Below are positions 7,524 to 15,168 of a stretch of 32,494 bases of DNA, piece after piece. The first letter of the stretch is position 1, and every line of letters begins with the position of its first letter. A model generated the notes under the pieces. That model searched no databases. It was not told the origin of the DNA and saw nothing but the letters and a program-made list of their open reading frames with translations. A program made the translations under genes and the position numbers. The DNA is from Secundilactobacillus angelensis (GTDB taxonomy: Bacteria; Bacillota; Bacilli; Lactobacillales; Lactobacillaceae). Where the stretch lies: assembly GCF_012641075.1 (NCBI RefSeq), contig NZ_JAAXLJ010000025.1, forward strand, positions 1 through 32,494, given 5' to 3'.

Positions 7524-7973
7524 TTATTTCTTATGAAGAATATCACCCTTGCCAATCCACTTAAAACTGTGATGGTGCGAAATATATTCGGATGTCGGCT
7601 GTTCTTTCAATGAATGTCCTTTTTTGTAATACATGGTATCCATTTTGCCACCACGAAACATACCGCTCTTTACAGCATGGCCAATGATTCGATAGTAATG
7701 GCCATACTTTTTATACTTCACGTTTTTAGTGTAGATTTGGGGCATTCCTGAGGATTGATCAATCGTGTGATTCGCAGCAATAATGCTAATCGGACCAAAT
7801 CCCAAGGCACTTCCCTTAGGCAATTTCCCCTGGTATTTACCCCTTAGTACTTTAGGTGTGCCACGGTGCCAGGACGAAGCGCTAGCAGTTGGTGCTTGGC
7901 TTAACTGACCGATACCAAATACCATTGCAGCACCCAATGCGATTCCGATTAACAAGTTTTTAAATAGTTTCAT
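7524..7973 (-). CDS. Small secreted protein of unknown function
   Basis: 149 residues with a typical Sec signal peptide: MKLFKN, a hydrophobic core (LLIGIALGAAMVFGIG), and likely cleavage after the ASA near residue 33. The mature part begins with WHRGTPKVLRGKYQG, is rich in Lys, His, Tyr and Gly, and is strongly basic. It resembles small extracellular proteins common in lactobacilli, but I know no function. The ATG at 7973 has GGGAGG (7986-7981) 7 nt upstream; an in-frame TTG at 7988 lies before that site and is rejected. It sits between gnd and zwf, and the zwf terminator separates it from zwf. Confidence 0.8.
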   Translation of the reverse strand: MKLFKNLLIGIALGAAMVFGIGQLSQAPTASASSWHRGTPKVLRGKYQGKLPKGSALGFGPISIIAANHTIDQSSGMPQIYTKNVKYKKYGHYYRIIGHAVKSGMFRGGKMDTMYYKKGHSLKEQPTSEYISHHHSFKWIGKGDILHKK

Positions 7974-8045
7974 TTTCTTACCTCCCAATGAAATAATTAT
8001 AGTTCTCTTAGCAGCTAATCCGTTGGGTTTTTGTCATGTACTCAA

Positions 8046-8089
8046 AAAGGACTCACAATTTCTGCATGTACAGAAATTGTGAGTCCTTT
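8046..8089 (-). terminator. zwf terminator with a perfect 19-bp stem
   Basis: AAAGGACTCACAATTTCTG (8046-8064) is exactly complementary to 8071-8089 around a 6-nt loop. The U-rich side is on the minus strand, just after the zwf stop. Confidence 0.93.
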
Positions 8090-8106
8090 GATTTAACAAG
8101 CGTTAA

Positions 8107-9579
8107 TTACTTGTTTAAACGGTATACCCATTGACGGTGATCGCGTTGGATCAATTCGTCAGCAGCTGCAGGGCCCATTGAACCTGGGGTGTAGTTAGGG
8201 AATTGTGGTTGTTGCAAGTCCCAAACCTTGCGAATTTGGTCTACGAAGCGCCATGCGTAGGAAACTTCTTGCCAACTTGAGAAGTTGGTACCGTCACCCT
8301 TCATAACGTCATGAATCAAACGCTCGTATGGTTCTGGGGTAGCCTTTGAATCCTTCGCATCCACGAAGTAGTCCAAATTGATTGGTTCAGTTTGGAAACC
8401 TTGACCGTTAGTCTTAGCGTTCAGACGAAGTGTAAAACCAGCGTGTGGCTCGATGTACATTGTCAAAACGTTAGCTTCAAGCGGAGCGTTATGGTTTTGT
8501 GGGAATGAGAAGATATCGATCAAAGGCTTCTTGAAGACAACGTCCACACGGGTGAACTTGTCGGCTAACATCTTGCCAGTCCGGATGTAGAATGGGGTAC
8601 CTGACCAGCGGTAGTTATCAAACAATAACTTACCAGCAACGAAGGTGTCGTTGTTTGAATCGTGTGGGACATTATCCTCATCACGGTAAGCACGTTGGTT
8701 ATCGCCGGCACCATATTGGCCACGGACGAAGTTAGTTGAGGCTTCTGCAACGTTGTAAACCCGAAGTGAACGTAAGGCCTTCACTTTTTCAGCCCGGATA
8801 TCAACATCGGTGAAGGAAACAGGTTGCTCCATGGCTAGTAAGCTGACGATTTGCATAATGTGGTTTTGAACCATATCACGTAAGGCACCAGAGTTGTCAT
8901 AGTATGACGCACGTTCTTCAACACCCAATTTCTCGGATAAAGTCACTTGGATGTTATCGATGTAACGATTGTTCCAGAGGGATTCAACCAGGGTGTTACC
9001 AAAACGAACGGCTTCAATGTTTTGAATCATTTCCTTACCTAAGTAGTGGTCGATCCGGAAGATTTGTTCTTCATCAAATGACTTGCTTAAGGCATCGTTT
9101 AATTGTTGAGCTGAATCGAAATCGCGACCGAATGGCTTTTCGATAACGACACGGTCGAAACCGTCAGTATCGGTCAAGCCTTCAGTCTTCAAGAAACCAG
9201 CAACGGTACCGAAGAATGAAGGGGCAAGTGACAGATAGAAGATCCGGTTACCATTCAATTTATAGGTCTTGTCTAGTTCGTCAGCCCGCTTTTTCAGTAC
9301 TTGGTAGTGAGCCTTGTCGGTAACATCATGAGCTTCGTATACGAAGTGTGAAACGAACTTTTCGGCGTCTTTATCAGTTTTAGCAACGCCAAGTGACTTA
9401 AATACGTTTTCTTGAAATTGTTGATCGGTTAATTTTTCTCGAGAGGTACCAATCACACCAAAGTGTTCCCTTAAAGTACCCTTTTTATATAGGTTAAACA
9501 TGGAAGGATAAAGTTTACGGTAAGCTAGGTCACCAGTCCCGCCAAAGAAAATAAATAGTGAAGTTCTTTCTGTAGCCAA
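8107..9579 (-). CDS. zwf: Glucose-6-phosphate 1-dehydrogenase
   Basis: It oxidises glucose 6-phosphate to 6-phosphogluconolactone with NADP+ or NAD+, the entry step of the oxidative pentose phosphate (or phosphoketolase) route. About 490 residues. Motifs in order are FGGTGDLAYRKLYPS (cofactor loop), EKPFGRD, the active-site RIDHYLGKE near residue 180, YYDNSGALRDMVQNH, and FYIRTGKML. The TTG at 9579, giving MATERTSLF, is chosen because AAGGAG (9593-9588) lies 8 nt upstream; the in-frame GTG at 9588 overlaps that site. It is transcribed from its own promoter with a structured leader and ends in a 19-bp hairpin terminator. Confidence 0.96.
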   Translation of the reverse strand: MATERTSLFIFFGGTGDLAYRKLYPSMFNLYKKGTLREHFGVIGTSREKLTDQQFQENVFKSLGVAKTDKDAEKFVSHFVYEAHDVTDKAHYQVLKKRADELDKTYKLNGNRIFYLSLAPSFFGTVAGFLKTEGLTDTDGFDRVVIEKPFGRDFDSAQQLNDALSKSFDEEQIFRIDHYLGKEMIQNIEAVRFGNTLVESLWNNRYIDNIQVTLSEKLGVEERASYYDNSGALRDMVQNHIMQIVSLLAMEQPVSFTDVDIRAEKVKALRSLRVYNVAEASTNFVRGQYGAGDNQRAYRDEDNVPHDSNNDTFVAGKLLFDNYRWSGTPFYIRTGKMLADKFTRVDVVFKKPLIDIFSFPQNHNAPLEANVLTMYIEPHAGFTLRLNAKTNGQGFQTEPINLDYFVDAKDSKATPEPYERLIHDVMKGDGTNFSSWQEVSYAWRFVDQIRKVWDLQQPQFPNYTPGSMGPAAADELIQRDHRQWVYRLNK

Positions 9580-9620
9580 TACAGTCACTCCTTAAGTTTA
9601 ATGAGATAAAGTAGTCATTG

Positions 9621-9663
9621 ACGAGTGCATCATAGACAAAACAATTTCGTCTAGACCACTCGT
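9621..9663 (-). promoter_or_regulatory. Hairpin in the zwf 5' leader
   Basis: ACGAGTG (9621-9627) pairs with CACTCGT (9657-9663), and inside it AGAC (9634-9637) pairs with GTCT (9649-9652). With the -10 at 9678-9673, this hairpin would form almost at the 5' end of the zwf mRNA, where it could protect or regulate the message. Confidence 0.4.
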
Positions 9664-9672
9664 GTCGGAATT

Positions 9673-9678
9673 ATTATA
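9673..9678 (-). promoter_or_regulatory. zwf -10 element
   Basis: TATAAT on the minus strand (9678-9673), inside ATATAATAA, lies about 95 nt before the start codon. No strong -35 is seen; a 22-bp palindrome lies about 25 nt upstream. Confidence 0.5.
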
Positions 9679-9703
9679 TAACAAATTCCTAGTAAATAAA
9701 GGG

Positions 9704-9725
9704 GATTAAGAAAAGTTTCTTAATC
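9704..9725. promoter_or_regulatory. 22-bp palindrome upstream of zwf, possible operator
   Basis: GATTAAGAAA (9704-9713) and TTTCTTAATC (9716-9725) are exact inverted copies separated by AG. The site is just upstream of the zwf -10 region, so it could bind an activator or repressor. Confidence 0.4.
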
Positions 9726-9762
9726 AAGTTTTTAACTTCAATAAAAAGTTAACTATAAACCT

Positions 9763-9783
9763 ATATGAAAAAAGCTTTCATAT
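9763..9783. repeat. Short perfect hairpin
   Basis: ATATGAAA (9763-9770) and TTTCATAT (9776-9783) pair around a 5-nt loop. It stands in tandem with the larger hairpin at 9785-9843, downstream of the gene at 9899-10411. Confidence 0.5.
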
Positions 9784-9784
9784 A

Positions 9785-9843
9785 AAACGACAATTTTGAA
9801 AGAAAATTTTAGAAAATCAAATTTTAGCTCAAAATTGTCGTTT
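9785..9843 (-). terminator. Nested hairpin after the PgpA-like gene
   Basis: The 15-bp arms AAACGACAATTTTGA (9785-9799) and TCAAAATTGTCGTTT (9829-9843) match exactly, with an inner 7-bp stem (9803-9809 with 9819-9825). On the minus strand it is followed by TTTTATATG, a weak U run, so it could be the terminator of the gene at 9899-10411. The long AT-rich inner part is unusual. Confidence 0.55.
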
Positions 9844-9898
9844 ATTCGAATGAATGTCTGATACAAGCCAATCAAAATATTCTATTATTCAGCAAAGA

Positions 9899-10411
9899 TT
9901 ACGCGTATTTGTGTGCCAACTTTGCGCCGGCAGCTGCGGCAATGGCTGCAATAATATCATCTAAGAAGGTATTAACGCCCTTACCTTGTTCGGTGTCTAA
10001 CCGTTTTAAGATCCCGTGTTTGACCCGGTCTAAGTACCCAAAATTAGTCGTTGCAATTTTACCATAAATCCCAGAAATGCCTCCTTCGGCCAGCAGTTCG
10101 TCGACGCCAAAGACACCGGCATCGTTTTCGACGATACTCTGCAGGGGTTCAGGCAGCCCCTTTTTGGAGGCGATTTGATCCAAAGCAATACCAACCATGG
10201 CGTTGTTCATGACTTCTCGTTTATGAAGCACGTCAATTACGGCTGACATGGCCTCTTCTTCTTGGAGCTCGGGGATGAATTGCAGCTGCATTTTATACGT
10301 AATTGACGCAATATCCTCAAGTTTAATATCTTTTGATCTGAAGTAAGCTATGATACTGTCATAGGCGGCAGTATCCGGATACTTAAAGTTTCGATTATTC
10401 AACTTCATCAT
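9899..10411 (-). CDS. Phosphatidylglycerophosphatase A family protein (YutG-like)
   Basis: A 170-residue protein matching the Gram-positive YutG/PgpA group. The C-terminal half contains GVFGVDELLAEGGISGIYGKI, then TNFGYLDRVKHG and a terminal NTFLDDIIAAIAAAAG stretch with the conserved acidic pair. In this family the E. coli relative dephosphorylates phosphatidylglycerol phosphate; the Gram-positive members are soluble-looking and less well characterised. The start is ambiguous: ATG 10411, ATG 10408, or TTG 10402 (the best spaced from AAAGGA). It is divergent from the folate operon. Confidence 0.8.
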   Translation of the reverse strand: MMKLNNRNFKYPDTAAYDSIIAYFRSKDIKLEDIASITYKMQLQFIPELQEEEAMSAVIDVLHKREVMNNAMVGIALDQIASKKGLPEPLQSIVENDAGVFGVDELLAEGGISGIYGKIATTNFGYLDRVKHGILKRLDTEQGKGVNTFLDDIIAAIAAAAGAKLAHKYA

Positions 10412-10480
10412 CCTTTCAAACAGACGTTACTTCCAGTGTACCAAAAAACGTGACTGATAGGTGTCTAAAGCTGTAAAGGA

Positions 10481-10489
10481 TGGTAAAAT
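10481..10489 (+). promoter_or_regulatory. Extended -10 promoter of the folate operon
   Basis: TGGTAAAAT gives TG-n-TAAAAT with the hexamer at 10484-10489; the -35 region is weak. It lies 40 nt upstream of folB. Confidence 0.55.
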
Positions 10490-10528
10490 AGAAACAATTT
10501 AGTCGCATTTAGAGAGGGGAAAAGCCAT

Positions 10529-10894
10529 ATGGGCGTTATACGAATCAATAATTTAAAGTTTCATACCTTTAATGGTGTATTTCCAGAAGAACGGAAAAAC
10601 GGCCAACAGTTAGCAATTGATGTGGCCTTGCATTACCCTATTGAAGAGCGGGTCCAGCACGATGATTTAGATGAAACAATTAGTTACGCGGATGTAAACG
10701 AAGTCATTGATAAATTCGTTCATACGCATTCATATAAATTGATTGAATCCCTGGCCAATGAAGTGTTGAATCTACTACTAGAAAAGTTTCCAATGGCAAC
10801 TAAAATTACGTTAAAAATCCGCAAAGGCAGTGTCCCAATGCCGGGAATTTTTGATAACGTTGAAATCGAAGTATCAGGTGAGAATCATGGATGA
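10529..10894 (+). CDS. folB: Dihydroneopterin aldolase
   Basis: It converts 7,8-dihydroneopterin to 6-hydroxymethyl-7,8-dihydropterin and glycolaldehyde. 121 residues, the normal length. FHTFNGVFPEERKNGQ at the N-terminus holds the conserved substrate-pocket Glu, ISYADVNEVI is typical of the fold, and SYKLIESLANEVL contains the conserved LIE. It is the first gene of a six-gene folate operon with an AGAGGGG binding site. Its stop overlaps the folK start by 8 nt, indicating translational coupling. Confidence 0.95.
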   Translation: MGVIRINNLKFHTFNGVFPEERKNGQQLAIDVALHYPIEERVQHDDLDETISYADVNEVIDKFVHTHSYKLIESLANEVLNLLLEKFPMATKITLKIRKGSVPMPGIFDNVEIEVSGENHG

Positions 10895-11393
10895 GCGAGT
10901 TTATTTAAGCATTGGTTCTAATATTGGGGATCGCTTGGCCAACCTGACGCAGGCGGTGAATTTGCTAAAGGCGGATTCAGCGGTTCAAATTAACGCTGTT
11001 TCCTCAGTATATGAAACTCAACCTTGGGGCAATCTAGACCAGGCAAATTTCTACAATATTGCCGTGTCAATCACCACGACACTTGAACCGGCAGCGTTGC
11101 TTTCAGTGTTGCACGAAATTGAGCAGGCTGGTCACAGACAGCGACTCCAACACTGGGGACCAAGAACGATTGACTTAGACATCGTCTACTGGGGCAAGCG
11201 TCAGATCAACACACCCGAGCTCGTTGTCCCACATCCAAGAGCGCAGGAGCGCAACTTTGTCTTGTTACCCGTTCAAGAAATTGCTGGCGATGACCCTGAA
11301 GTGAAAGCTCAAGTTGACGCCGCATTACGGCAAAAGAGAGATACAAGTTGGATTAAGAAAGTAGAGGGAATCTCCATAAATGATGATAAATGA
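10887..11393 (+). CDS. folK: 2-amino-4-hydroxy-6-hydroxymethyldihydropteridine pyrophosphokinase
   Basis: It transfers pyrophosphate from ATP to 6-hydroxymethyl-7,8-dihydropterin. 168 residues. YLSIGSNIGDR at the start, SSVYETQPWG, and the signature GPRTIDLDIVYWG near residues 88-100 with the Mg-binding Asp pair are all present. The ATG at 10887 begins the family homology and uses GGTGAG as a ribosome binding site; in-frame residues upstream do not resemble FolK. Both ends overlap neighbouring genes in the operon. Confidence 0.96.
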   Translation: MDERVYLSIGSNIGDRLANLTQAVNLLKADSAVQINAVSSVYETQPWGNLDQANFYNIAVSITTTLEPAALLSVLHEIEQAGHRQRLQHWGPRTIDLDIVYWGKRQINTPELVVPHPRAQERNFVLLPVQEIAGDDPEVKAQVDAALRQKRDTSWIKKVEGISINDDK

Positions 11394-11952
11394 CGCAAAT
11401 CAAAAGAAAATTGAACAGGCCGTAAAAATGATCTTAGAAGCAGTTGGTGAAGATCCTGATCGTGATGGTCTTGTCGAAACACCGGCACGGGTGGCGCGGA
11501 TGTATGGAGAAGTCTTCTCTTCAGTGAACGCCCCCGCATTCGACAACTATAAACTCTTTCCGGTGGACGAAACCACTGAAATGGTGTTGATCAAAGATAT
11601 TTCGTTTTATTCAATGTGTGAACACCACCTCCTGCCATTTTTTGGGACGGTGGACGTGGCCTATATTCCTAATCATAAGCGGGTCATGGGCCTCAGCAAG
11701 ATTCCACGGCTGATTGATTACTGCGCTAAGCGACCCAACGTACAGGAACGGATGACGGTCAATATTGCCAAAGAATTGACGCGGATCTTGGATCCAAAGG
11801 GAATTGCCGTGTCAGTCTCAGCTCGCCACATGTGCATGGAGATGCGCGGTGTTGAAAAAACTGGTAGTCAAACAGAGACCAGTTATTATACTGGCGCGTT
11901 TAAGGAAGACCATGAATTGAAACAGGAATTTTTACAGCGAATTAACGGGTGA
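11380..11952 (+). CDS. folE: GTP cyclohydrolase I
   Basis: It opens GTP to form 7,8-dihydroneopterin triphosphate, the first step of pterin synthesis. 190 residues. The zinc and active-site segment CEHHLLPFFG near residues 75-84, PKGIAVSVSARHMCMEMRG with the second zinc Cys, and GSQTETSYYTG are clear. The start is ATG 11380 or 11383, both inside the folK end; AGAGGGAA lies about 10 nt upstream. The first pathway gene is third in the operon. Confidence 0.96.
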   Translation: MMINDANQKKIEQAVKMILEAVGEDPDRDGLVETPARVARMYGEVFSSVNAPAFDNYKLFPVDETTEMVLIKDISFYSMCEHHLLPFFGTVDVAYIPNHKRVMGLSKIPRLIDYCAKRPNVQERMTVNIAKELTRILDPKGIAVSVSARHMCMEMRGVEKTGSQTETSYYTGAFKEDHELKQEFLQRING

Positions 11953-11954
11953 TA

Positions 11955-13280
11955 ATGATGAACCAACAAGCCATTCATGAGAAGTATAACCAGCTGATTG
12001 AAAGATTTAATCAGGCCCGGTTAGTGGGTGATAATAACCGAGTACCACTGTTGAAAAAAATCGTAGCCGCGTTGAATCATCCTGACCAGCACTATCACGT
12101 GATTCACATTGCTGGTACCAATGGTAAGGGATCTACTGGGGCGATGTTGAGTGCCATTTTAGAGGCTCAAGGTTATCAGGTTGGTCGCTTTAATAGCCCG
12201 GCTATTTTAAATGATCGCGAGCAGATTCAGTTTAATCATCAATGGATCACCGAAGCGGAATTTATCGATAGCTATAACGAAATTAAACCAGTGGTGAAAC
12301 GGCTTGGGCTGACCACCACGGCCATTTCCATTTTCGAATGGCAGTTTTTGATCAGTCTGATTTGGTACCGTAATCAGAATGCTGACTACGTAATTTTGGA
12401 AGCGGGGCTAGGTGGCCTAACGGACGCCACCAATGCTATTAGCGCGCCACAGCTGACCGTTTTTACAAAAATTGCCATGGATCATATGCAGATTTTAGGA
12501 GATACATTGACTAAAATTGCCATCCAGAAATCTAAGATCATCAAACCTGGTACCTCGGCCGTGACCCTATATGATCAGGCACCAGAGGCCTTTAATGTCC
12601 TCCAAAAAGAAGCCCAAAGACAGGGTGTTTCATTGGTTGCCCCGAAAACGACGGCAACCATTTCTGCCCGCAGCTTCACCGGTATGATGGTTGACTTACA
12701 TAGTGACTTATTTCAGTGGTCTGGACTTAACTTAAACTTGGCTGGCGACTTTCAGGTGCAAAACCTGACCTTAGTCCTAACCGCAGTTGCGGTGCTGAAA
12801 ACCCAGAATGTTCGGTTAACGGATGAGGCAGTGAGAACTGGCTTGCAGCACGTTCAATTACCAGACCGGCTGACGGTTATTTCACAGCAACCACTAACCG
12901 TTGTGGACGTGGCTCATAATCCAGATGGGATAACCGCGCTGACAACCAGTTTAAAGCAGCTGGCGCCGCAGTATTCGTTAACTTGGGTGGTGGGCTTTTT
13001 AGCAGACAAAGCGGTGACACCAATGTTGCAACTGCTCCTGCCGTTAGCTGATCGTGTACTCACAGTGACGCCGGATAACCCCAAACGGGCGCTCTCTGGA
13101 GACGAATTGGCCAATCAGATACGTGCTATTTCACCTGAAACGCATGTTCAGGCCATGCCTGGCATGTCGCAAGCAATGCAAGTCGCTCGAACCACTTTAC
13201 CTGAAAATGGCATGATCGTGGTGGCCGGTTCCTTCTATGTTGCTCGTGAATTAGCAGCAATGGCGGTTGATCATGATTAA
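11955..13280 (+). CDS. folC: Bifunctional folylpolyglutamate synthase / dihydrofolate synthase
   Basis: It adds glutamate to dihydropteroate and folates with ATP and is a Mur-ligase relative. About 441 residues. The P-loop HIAGTNGKGSTGAML near residues 49-63, RFNSPAILNDREQI with the ligase-specific loop, EAGLGGLTDATNA, and the C-terminal VVDVAHNPDG motif are present. In-frame starts are GTG 11949, ATG 11955 and ATG 11958; the ATGs just after the folE stop are preferred. Many lactobacilli carry a second folC elsewhere. Confidence 0.94.
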   Translation: MMNQQAIHEKYNQLIERFNQARLVGDNNRVPLLKKIVAALNHPDQHYHVIHIAGTNGKGSTGAMLSAILEAQGYQVGRFNSPAILNDREQIQFNHQWITEAEFIDSYNEIKPVVKRLGLTTTAISIFEWQFLISLIWYRNQNADYVILEAGLGGLTDATNAISAPQLTVFTKIAMDHMQILGDTLTKIAIQKSKIIKPGTSAVTLYDQAPEAFNVLQKEAQRQGVSLVAPKTTATISARSFTGMMVDLHSDLFQWSGLNLNLAGDFQVQNLTLVLTAVAVLKTQNVRLTDEAVRTGLQHVQLPDRLTVISQQPLTVVDVAHNPDGITALTTSLKQLAPQYSLTWVVGFLADKAVTPMLQLLLPLADRVLTVTPDNPKRALSGDELANQIRAISPETHVQAMPGMSQAMQVARTTLPENGMIVVAGSFYVARELAAMAVDHD

Positions 13281-13857
13281 ATGGCTGATTGCGTCGAATA
13301 ATGCATTTAAAACCCGTGATTTGATCAACTGTTTGGCCTTCTATGGCGTTAAGGCGGTGCCGTATACTGATGAGCTGCCTCAATTGCAATTTCCAAAAGA
13401 AAATACCGTCAGTTATGCTGCTAATGCGTTAGATAAAGCACGATTTTTAGCAACCTACACGAATCAGGGTGTCATCGCTGATGATAGCGGGATTGAAGTC
13501 CCCGCCTTGGGCGAGCACTTCGGCGTCACAACAAAACGAGAATTGCACCAGGATATTTCCCATAGTGACAACCAGACTATTTTAAACGCGATGAGGGGTC
13601 AGATTGATCGGCGGGCGACGATGATCAGTACTTTGGTTGCTATCGCGCCAGGTAAAGCACCCGTAACCTCAGTTGGCCGAGTTAGTGGTACTATAGCAAC
13701 GAAAACTCGCGGAGACTATTCCACCGGTTTTGACAAAATTTTTCTTTTGCCCCATCAGCAGGTCACGTTAGCTGAGTTACCTGACGAGGAGCGATTACCG
13801 CTGACCCACCGTGGTCGTGCAACTAAGCAATTAGCGGCAGAATTGAGAGGAGTTTGA
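13273..13857 (+). CDS. HAM1/RdgB-family nucleoside triphosphate pyrophosphatase within the folate operon
   Basis: 194 residues of the ITPase/Maf-like HAM1 family, which cleave NTPs to NMP and pyrophosphate. Motifs are IASNNAFKTRDL (the TGNxxK-type loop), ENAL-like ANALDKARF, IADDSGIEV near residue 70, GFDKIFLLP (usually GYDPIF) and LTHRGRA (usually SHRxxA). The last two are divergent from housekeeping RdgB. It sits between folC and folP with an 8-nt overlap at its start. This placement suggests the missing pathway step, removing pyrophosphate from dihydroneopterin triphosphate; this is inference. Related lactobacilli have the same gene (called xtp3) in this operon. Confidence 0.88.
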   Translation: MIKWLIASNNAFKTRDLINCLAFYGVKAVPYTDELPQLQFPKENTVSYAANALDKARFLATYTNQGVIADDSGIEVPALGEHFGVTTKRELHQDISHSDNQTILNAMRGQIDRRATMISTLVAIAPGKAPVTSVGRVSGTIATKTRGDYSTGFDKIFLLPHQQVTLAELPDEERLPLTHRGRATKQLAAELRGV

Positions 13858-13860
13858 TCT

Positions 13861-15006
13861 ATGCAAATTCAGGAAATGACGGATGAGTTTCAAGAAGCCA
13901 CTGATTTTCAGAGCCAGGCCTTATATCAACTTGCCCAGCAACAGCAGTTAATTGCGTTGTTTTTTACGTCACTGGCGGCGTCAGAAGAGGCTGAACTGCA
14001 AAAACGGTTACGTCAACTAGATGCTGTGATGGTGGTAAGTGACGGTGATGTTTTCGGTTTATTAAAGTTGCCCGCACTACACCTTTTGGCGCAGCATTGG
14101 TTGAGCTGGTTCCCGGGTGATAAGGCTGGCGAACAGACCCTACAGCGAATTTTAACCGCCCACGATTTAGATTGGCAGGTTGCCGGCAAACGGTTTAAGT
14201 TACGTGACACGTCGATCGTTTACGGTATCATGAATATTACACCAGATTCATTTTACGATGGCGGTCGCTACACCACTATGGATGCAGTTTTAGCTCACGT
14301 GGACGAAATGCTGGCGGCCGGGGCGGATGTGATCGAAGTTAACGGGCAGACGACTCGGCCAGGTTATACTGAGGTCACGCCAGAAGTTGAAATTGAACGA
14401 ACGATTCCCTACATTAAAGCGATTACTAGCCGTTTTCCAGAGGCTATCTTAGCCATTGATACTTATAAAGTACCCGTGATGGAAGCGGCTATTGATGCTG
14501 GTGTAGCAATTATCAACGACGTCAATAGTTTTACGGATGAGCCCGCCAAAGTTAAATTGATGGCACAGTCAAATGTCGGATTGCTGACCATGTTGAATGG
14601 CCGTAATTTTGATTTTAACGTCATGACGGATGAAGCCCACCAGTTCTTTGAAGATAACTTAAATGAATTGACTGCAGCTGGAATCGATCGTGATCGAATC
14701 GCCATTGATCAAGGACTTGGCTATGCGAATGCGAAGGTCCAAAATGACGATCAAGATTACGTGATCATGAATAATACTGACCAGTTTAACGATCTGAAGC
14801 GACCAATGATGGTGGCCGTTTCGCGGAAGGGCTACATGGCTAATCTGCTAGGTTTAAAGAAGGACGAACGATTACCGATGACGCTGGTTAGCGAAGTGGC
14901 GATGATGCAAAAGGGCGGTAAAATTATCCGGGTGCATGACGTGAAAGAAACCCGCCAAATGGTGACGTTACTTGATCGGATTAACCAGGGTTACTGGCTC
15001 GCATAA
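13861..15006 (+). CDS. folP: Dihydropteroate synthase with N-terminal extension
   Basis: It joins 6-hydroxymethyldihydropterin pyrophosphate with p-aminobenzoate. 381 residues, longer than the usual ~270. About 115 N-terminal residues form a separate segment with no recognised motif, seen also in other lactic acid bacteria as far as I recall. The TIM barrel starts at VYGIMNITPDSFYDGG; loop 2 reads NGQTTRPG where most enzymes have a STRPG; the C-terminus has AVSRKGY and IIRVHDVKETR. AGAGGAG precedes the ATG at 13861. It is the last gene of the operon; a weak CACAAAT/TTTTGTG inverted repeat (15009-15032) is the only terminator-like element. Confidence 0.95.
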   Translation: MQIQEMTDEFQEATDFQSQALYQLAQQQQLIALFFTSLAASEEAELQKRLRQLDAVMVVSDGDVFGLLKLPALHLLAQHWLSWFPGDKAGEQTLQRILTAHDLDWQVAGKRFKLRDTSIVYGIMNITPDSFYDGGRYTTMDAVLAHVDEMLAAGADVIEVNGQTTRPGYTEVTPEVEIERTIPYIKAITSRFPEAILAIDTYKVPVMEAAIDAGVAIINDVNSFTDEPAKVKLMAQSNVGLLTMLNGRNFDFNVMTDEAHQFFEDNLNELTAAGIDRDRIAIDQGLGYANAKVQNDDQDYVIMNNTDQFNDLKRPMMVAVSRKGYMANLLGLKKDERLPMTLVSEVAMMQKGGKIIRVHDVKETRQMVTLLDRINQGYWLA

Positions 15007-15048
15007 CCCACAAATATTTCTGAGATTTTGTGAGAATATAATAAAATG

Positions 15049-15077
15049 TTGACTAAGTTTTCTTAATATGTTTTAAT
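15049..15077 (+). promoter_or_regulatory. Promoter of the aromatic amino acid operon
   Basis: TTGACT (15049-15054) and TTTAAT (15072-15077) are 17 nt apart. RNA would start near 15084, upstream of the leader peptide. Confidence 0.75.
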
Positions 15078-15105
15078 GTAAACAATCTAATAAGAGAAGG
15101 GATCA

Positions 15106-15168
15106 ATGACAATGACGACACAGTTAACTCAAGTTAATGCGTATTGGTACGGTTATTACTTTAGTTAG
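15106..15168 (+). CDS. Aromatic leader peptide (20 residues, ends YWYGYYFS)
   Basis: A short frame begins at ATG 15106 (or ATG 15112) behind AGAAGGG (15095-15101). After a Thr/Gln-rich start it encodes Tyr-Trp-Tyr-Gly-Tyr-Tyr-Phe-Ser and stops with TAG at 15166-15168. Six of the last eight residues are aromatic, and the next operon makes chorismate, prephenate and tyrosine precursors. The stop codon overlaps the first arm of a 10-bp hairpin. This is the arrangement of ribosome-stalling attenuation as in trp and pheA leaders: low charged tRNA-Tyr, tRNA-Trp or tRNA-Phe would stall the ribosome and change RNA folding. The mechanism is inferred; the peptide and hairpins are seen directly. Confidence 0.85.
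   Translation: MTMTTQLTQVNAYWYGYYFS

Noticed and set aside
8904-9146. 80-codon plus-strand frame inside zwf
   Set aside because: It is antisense to conserved catalytic motifs of zwf and has no initiation site.
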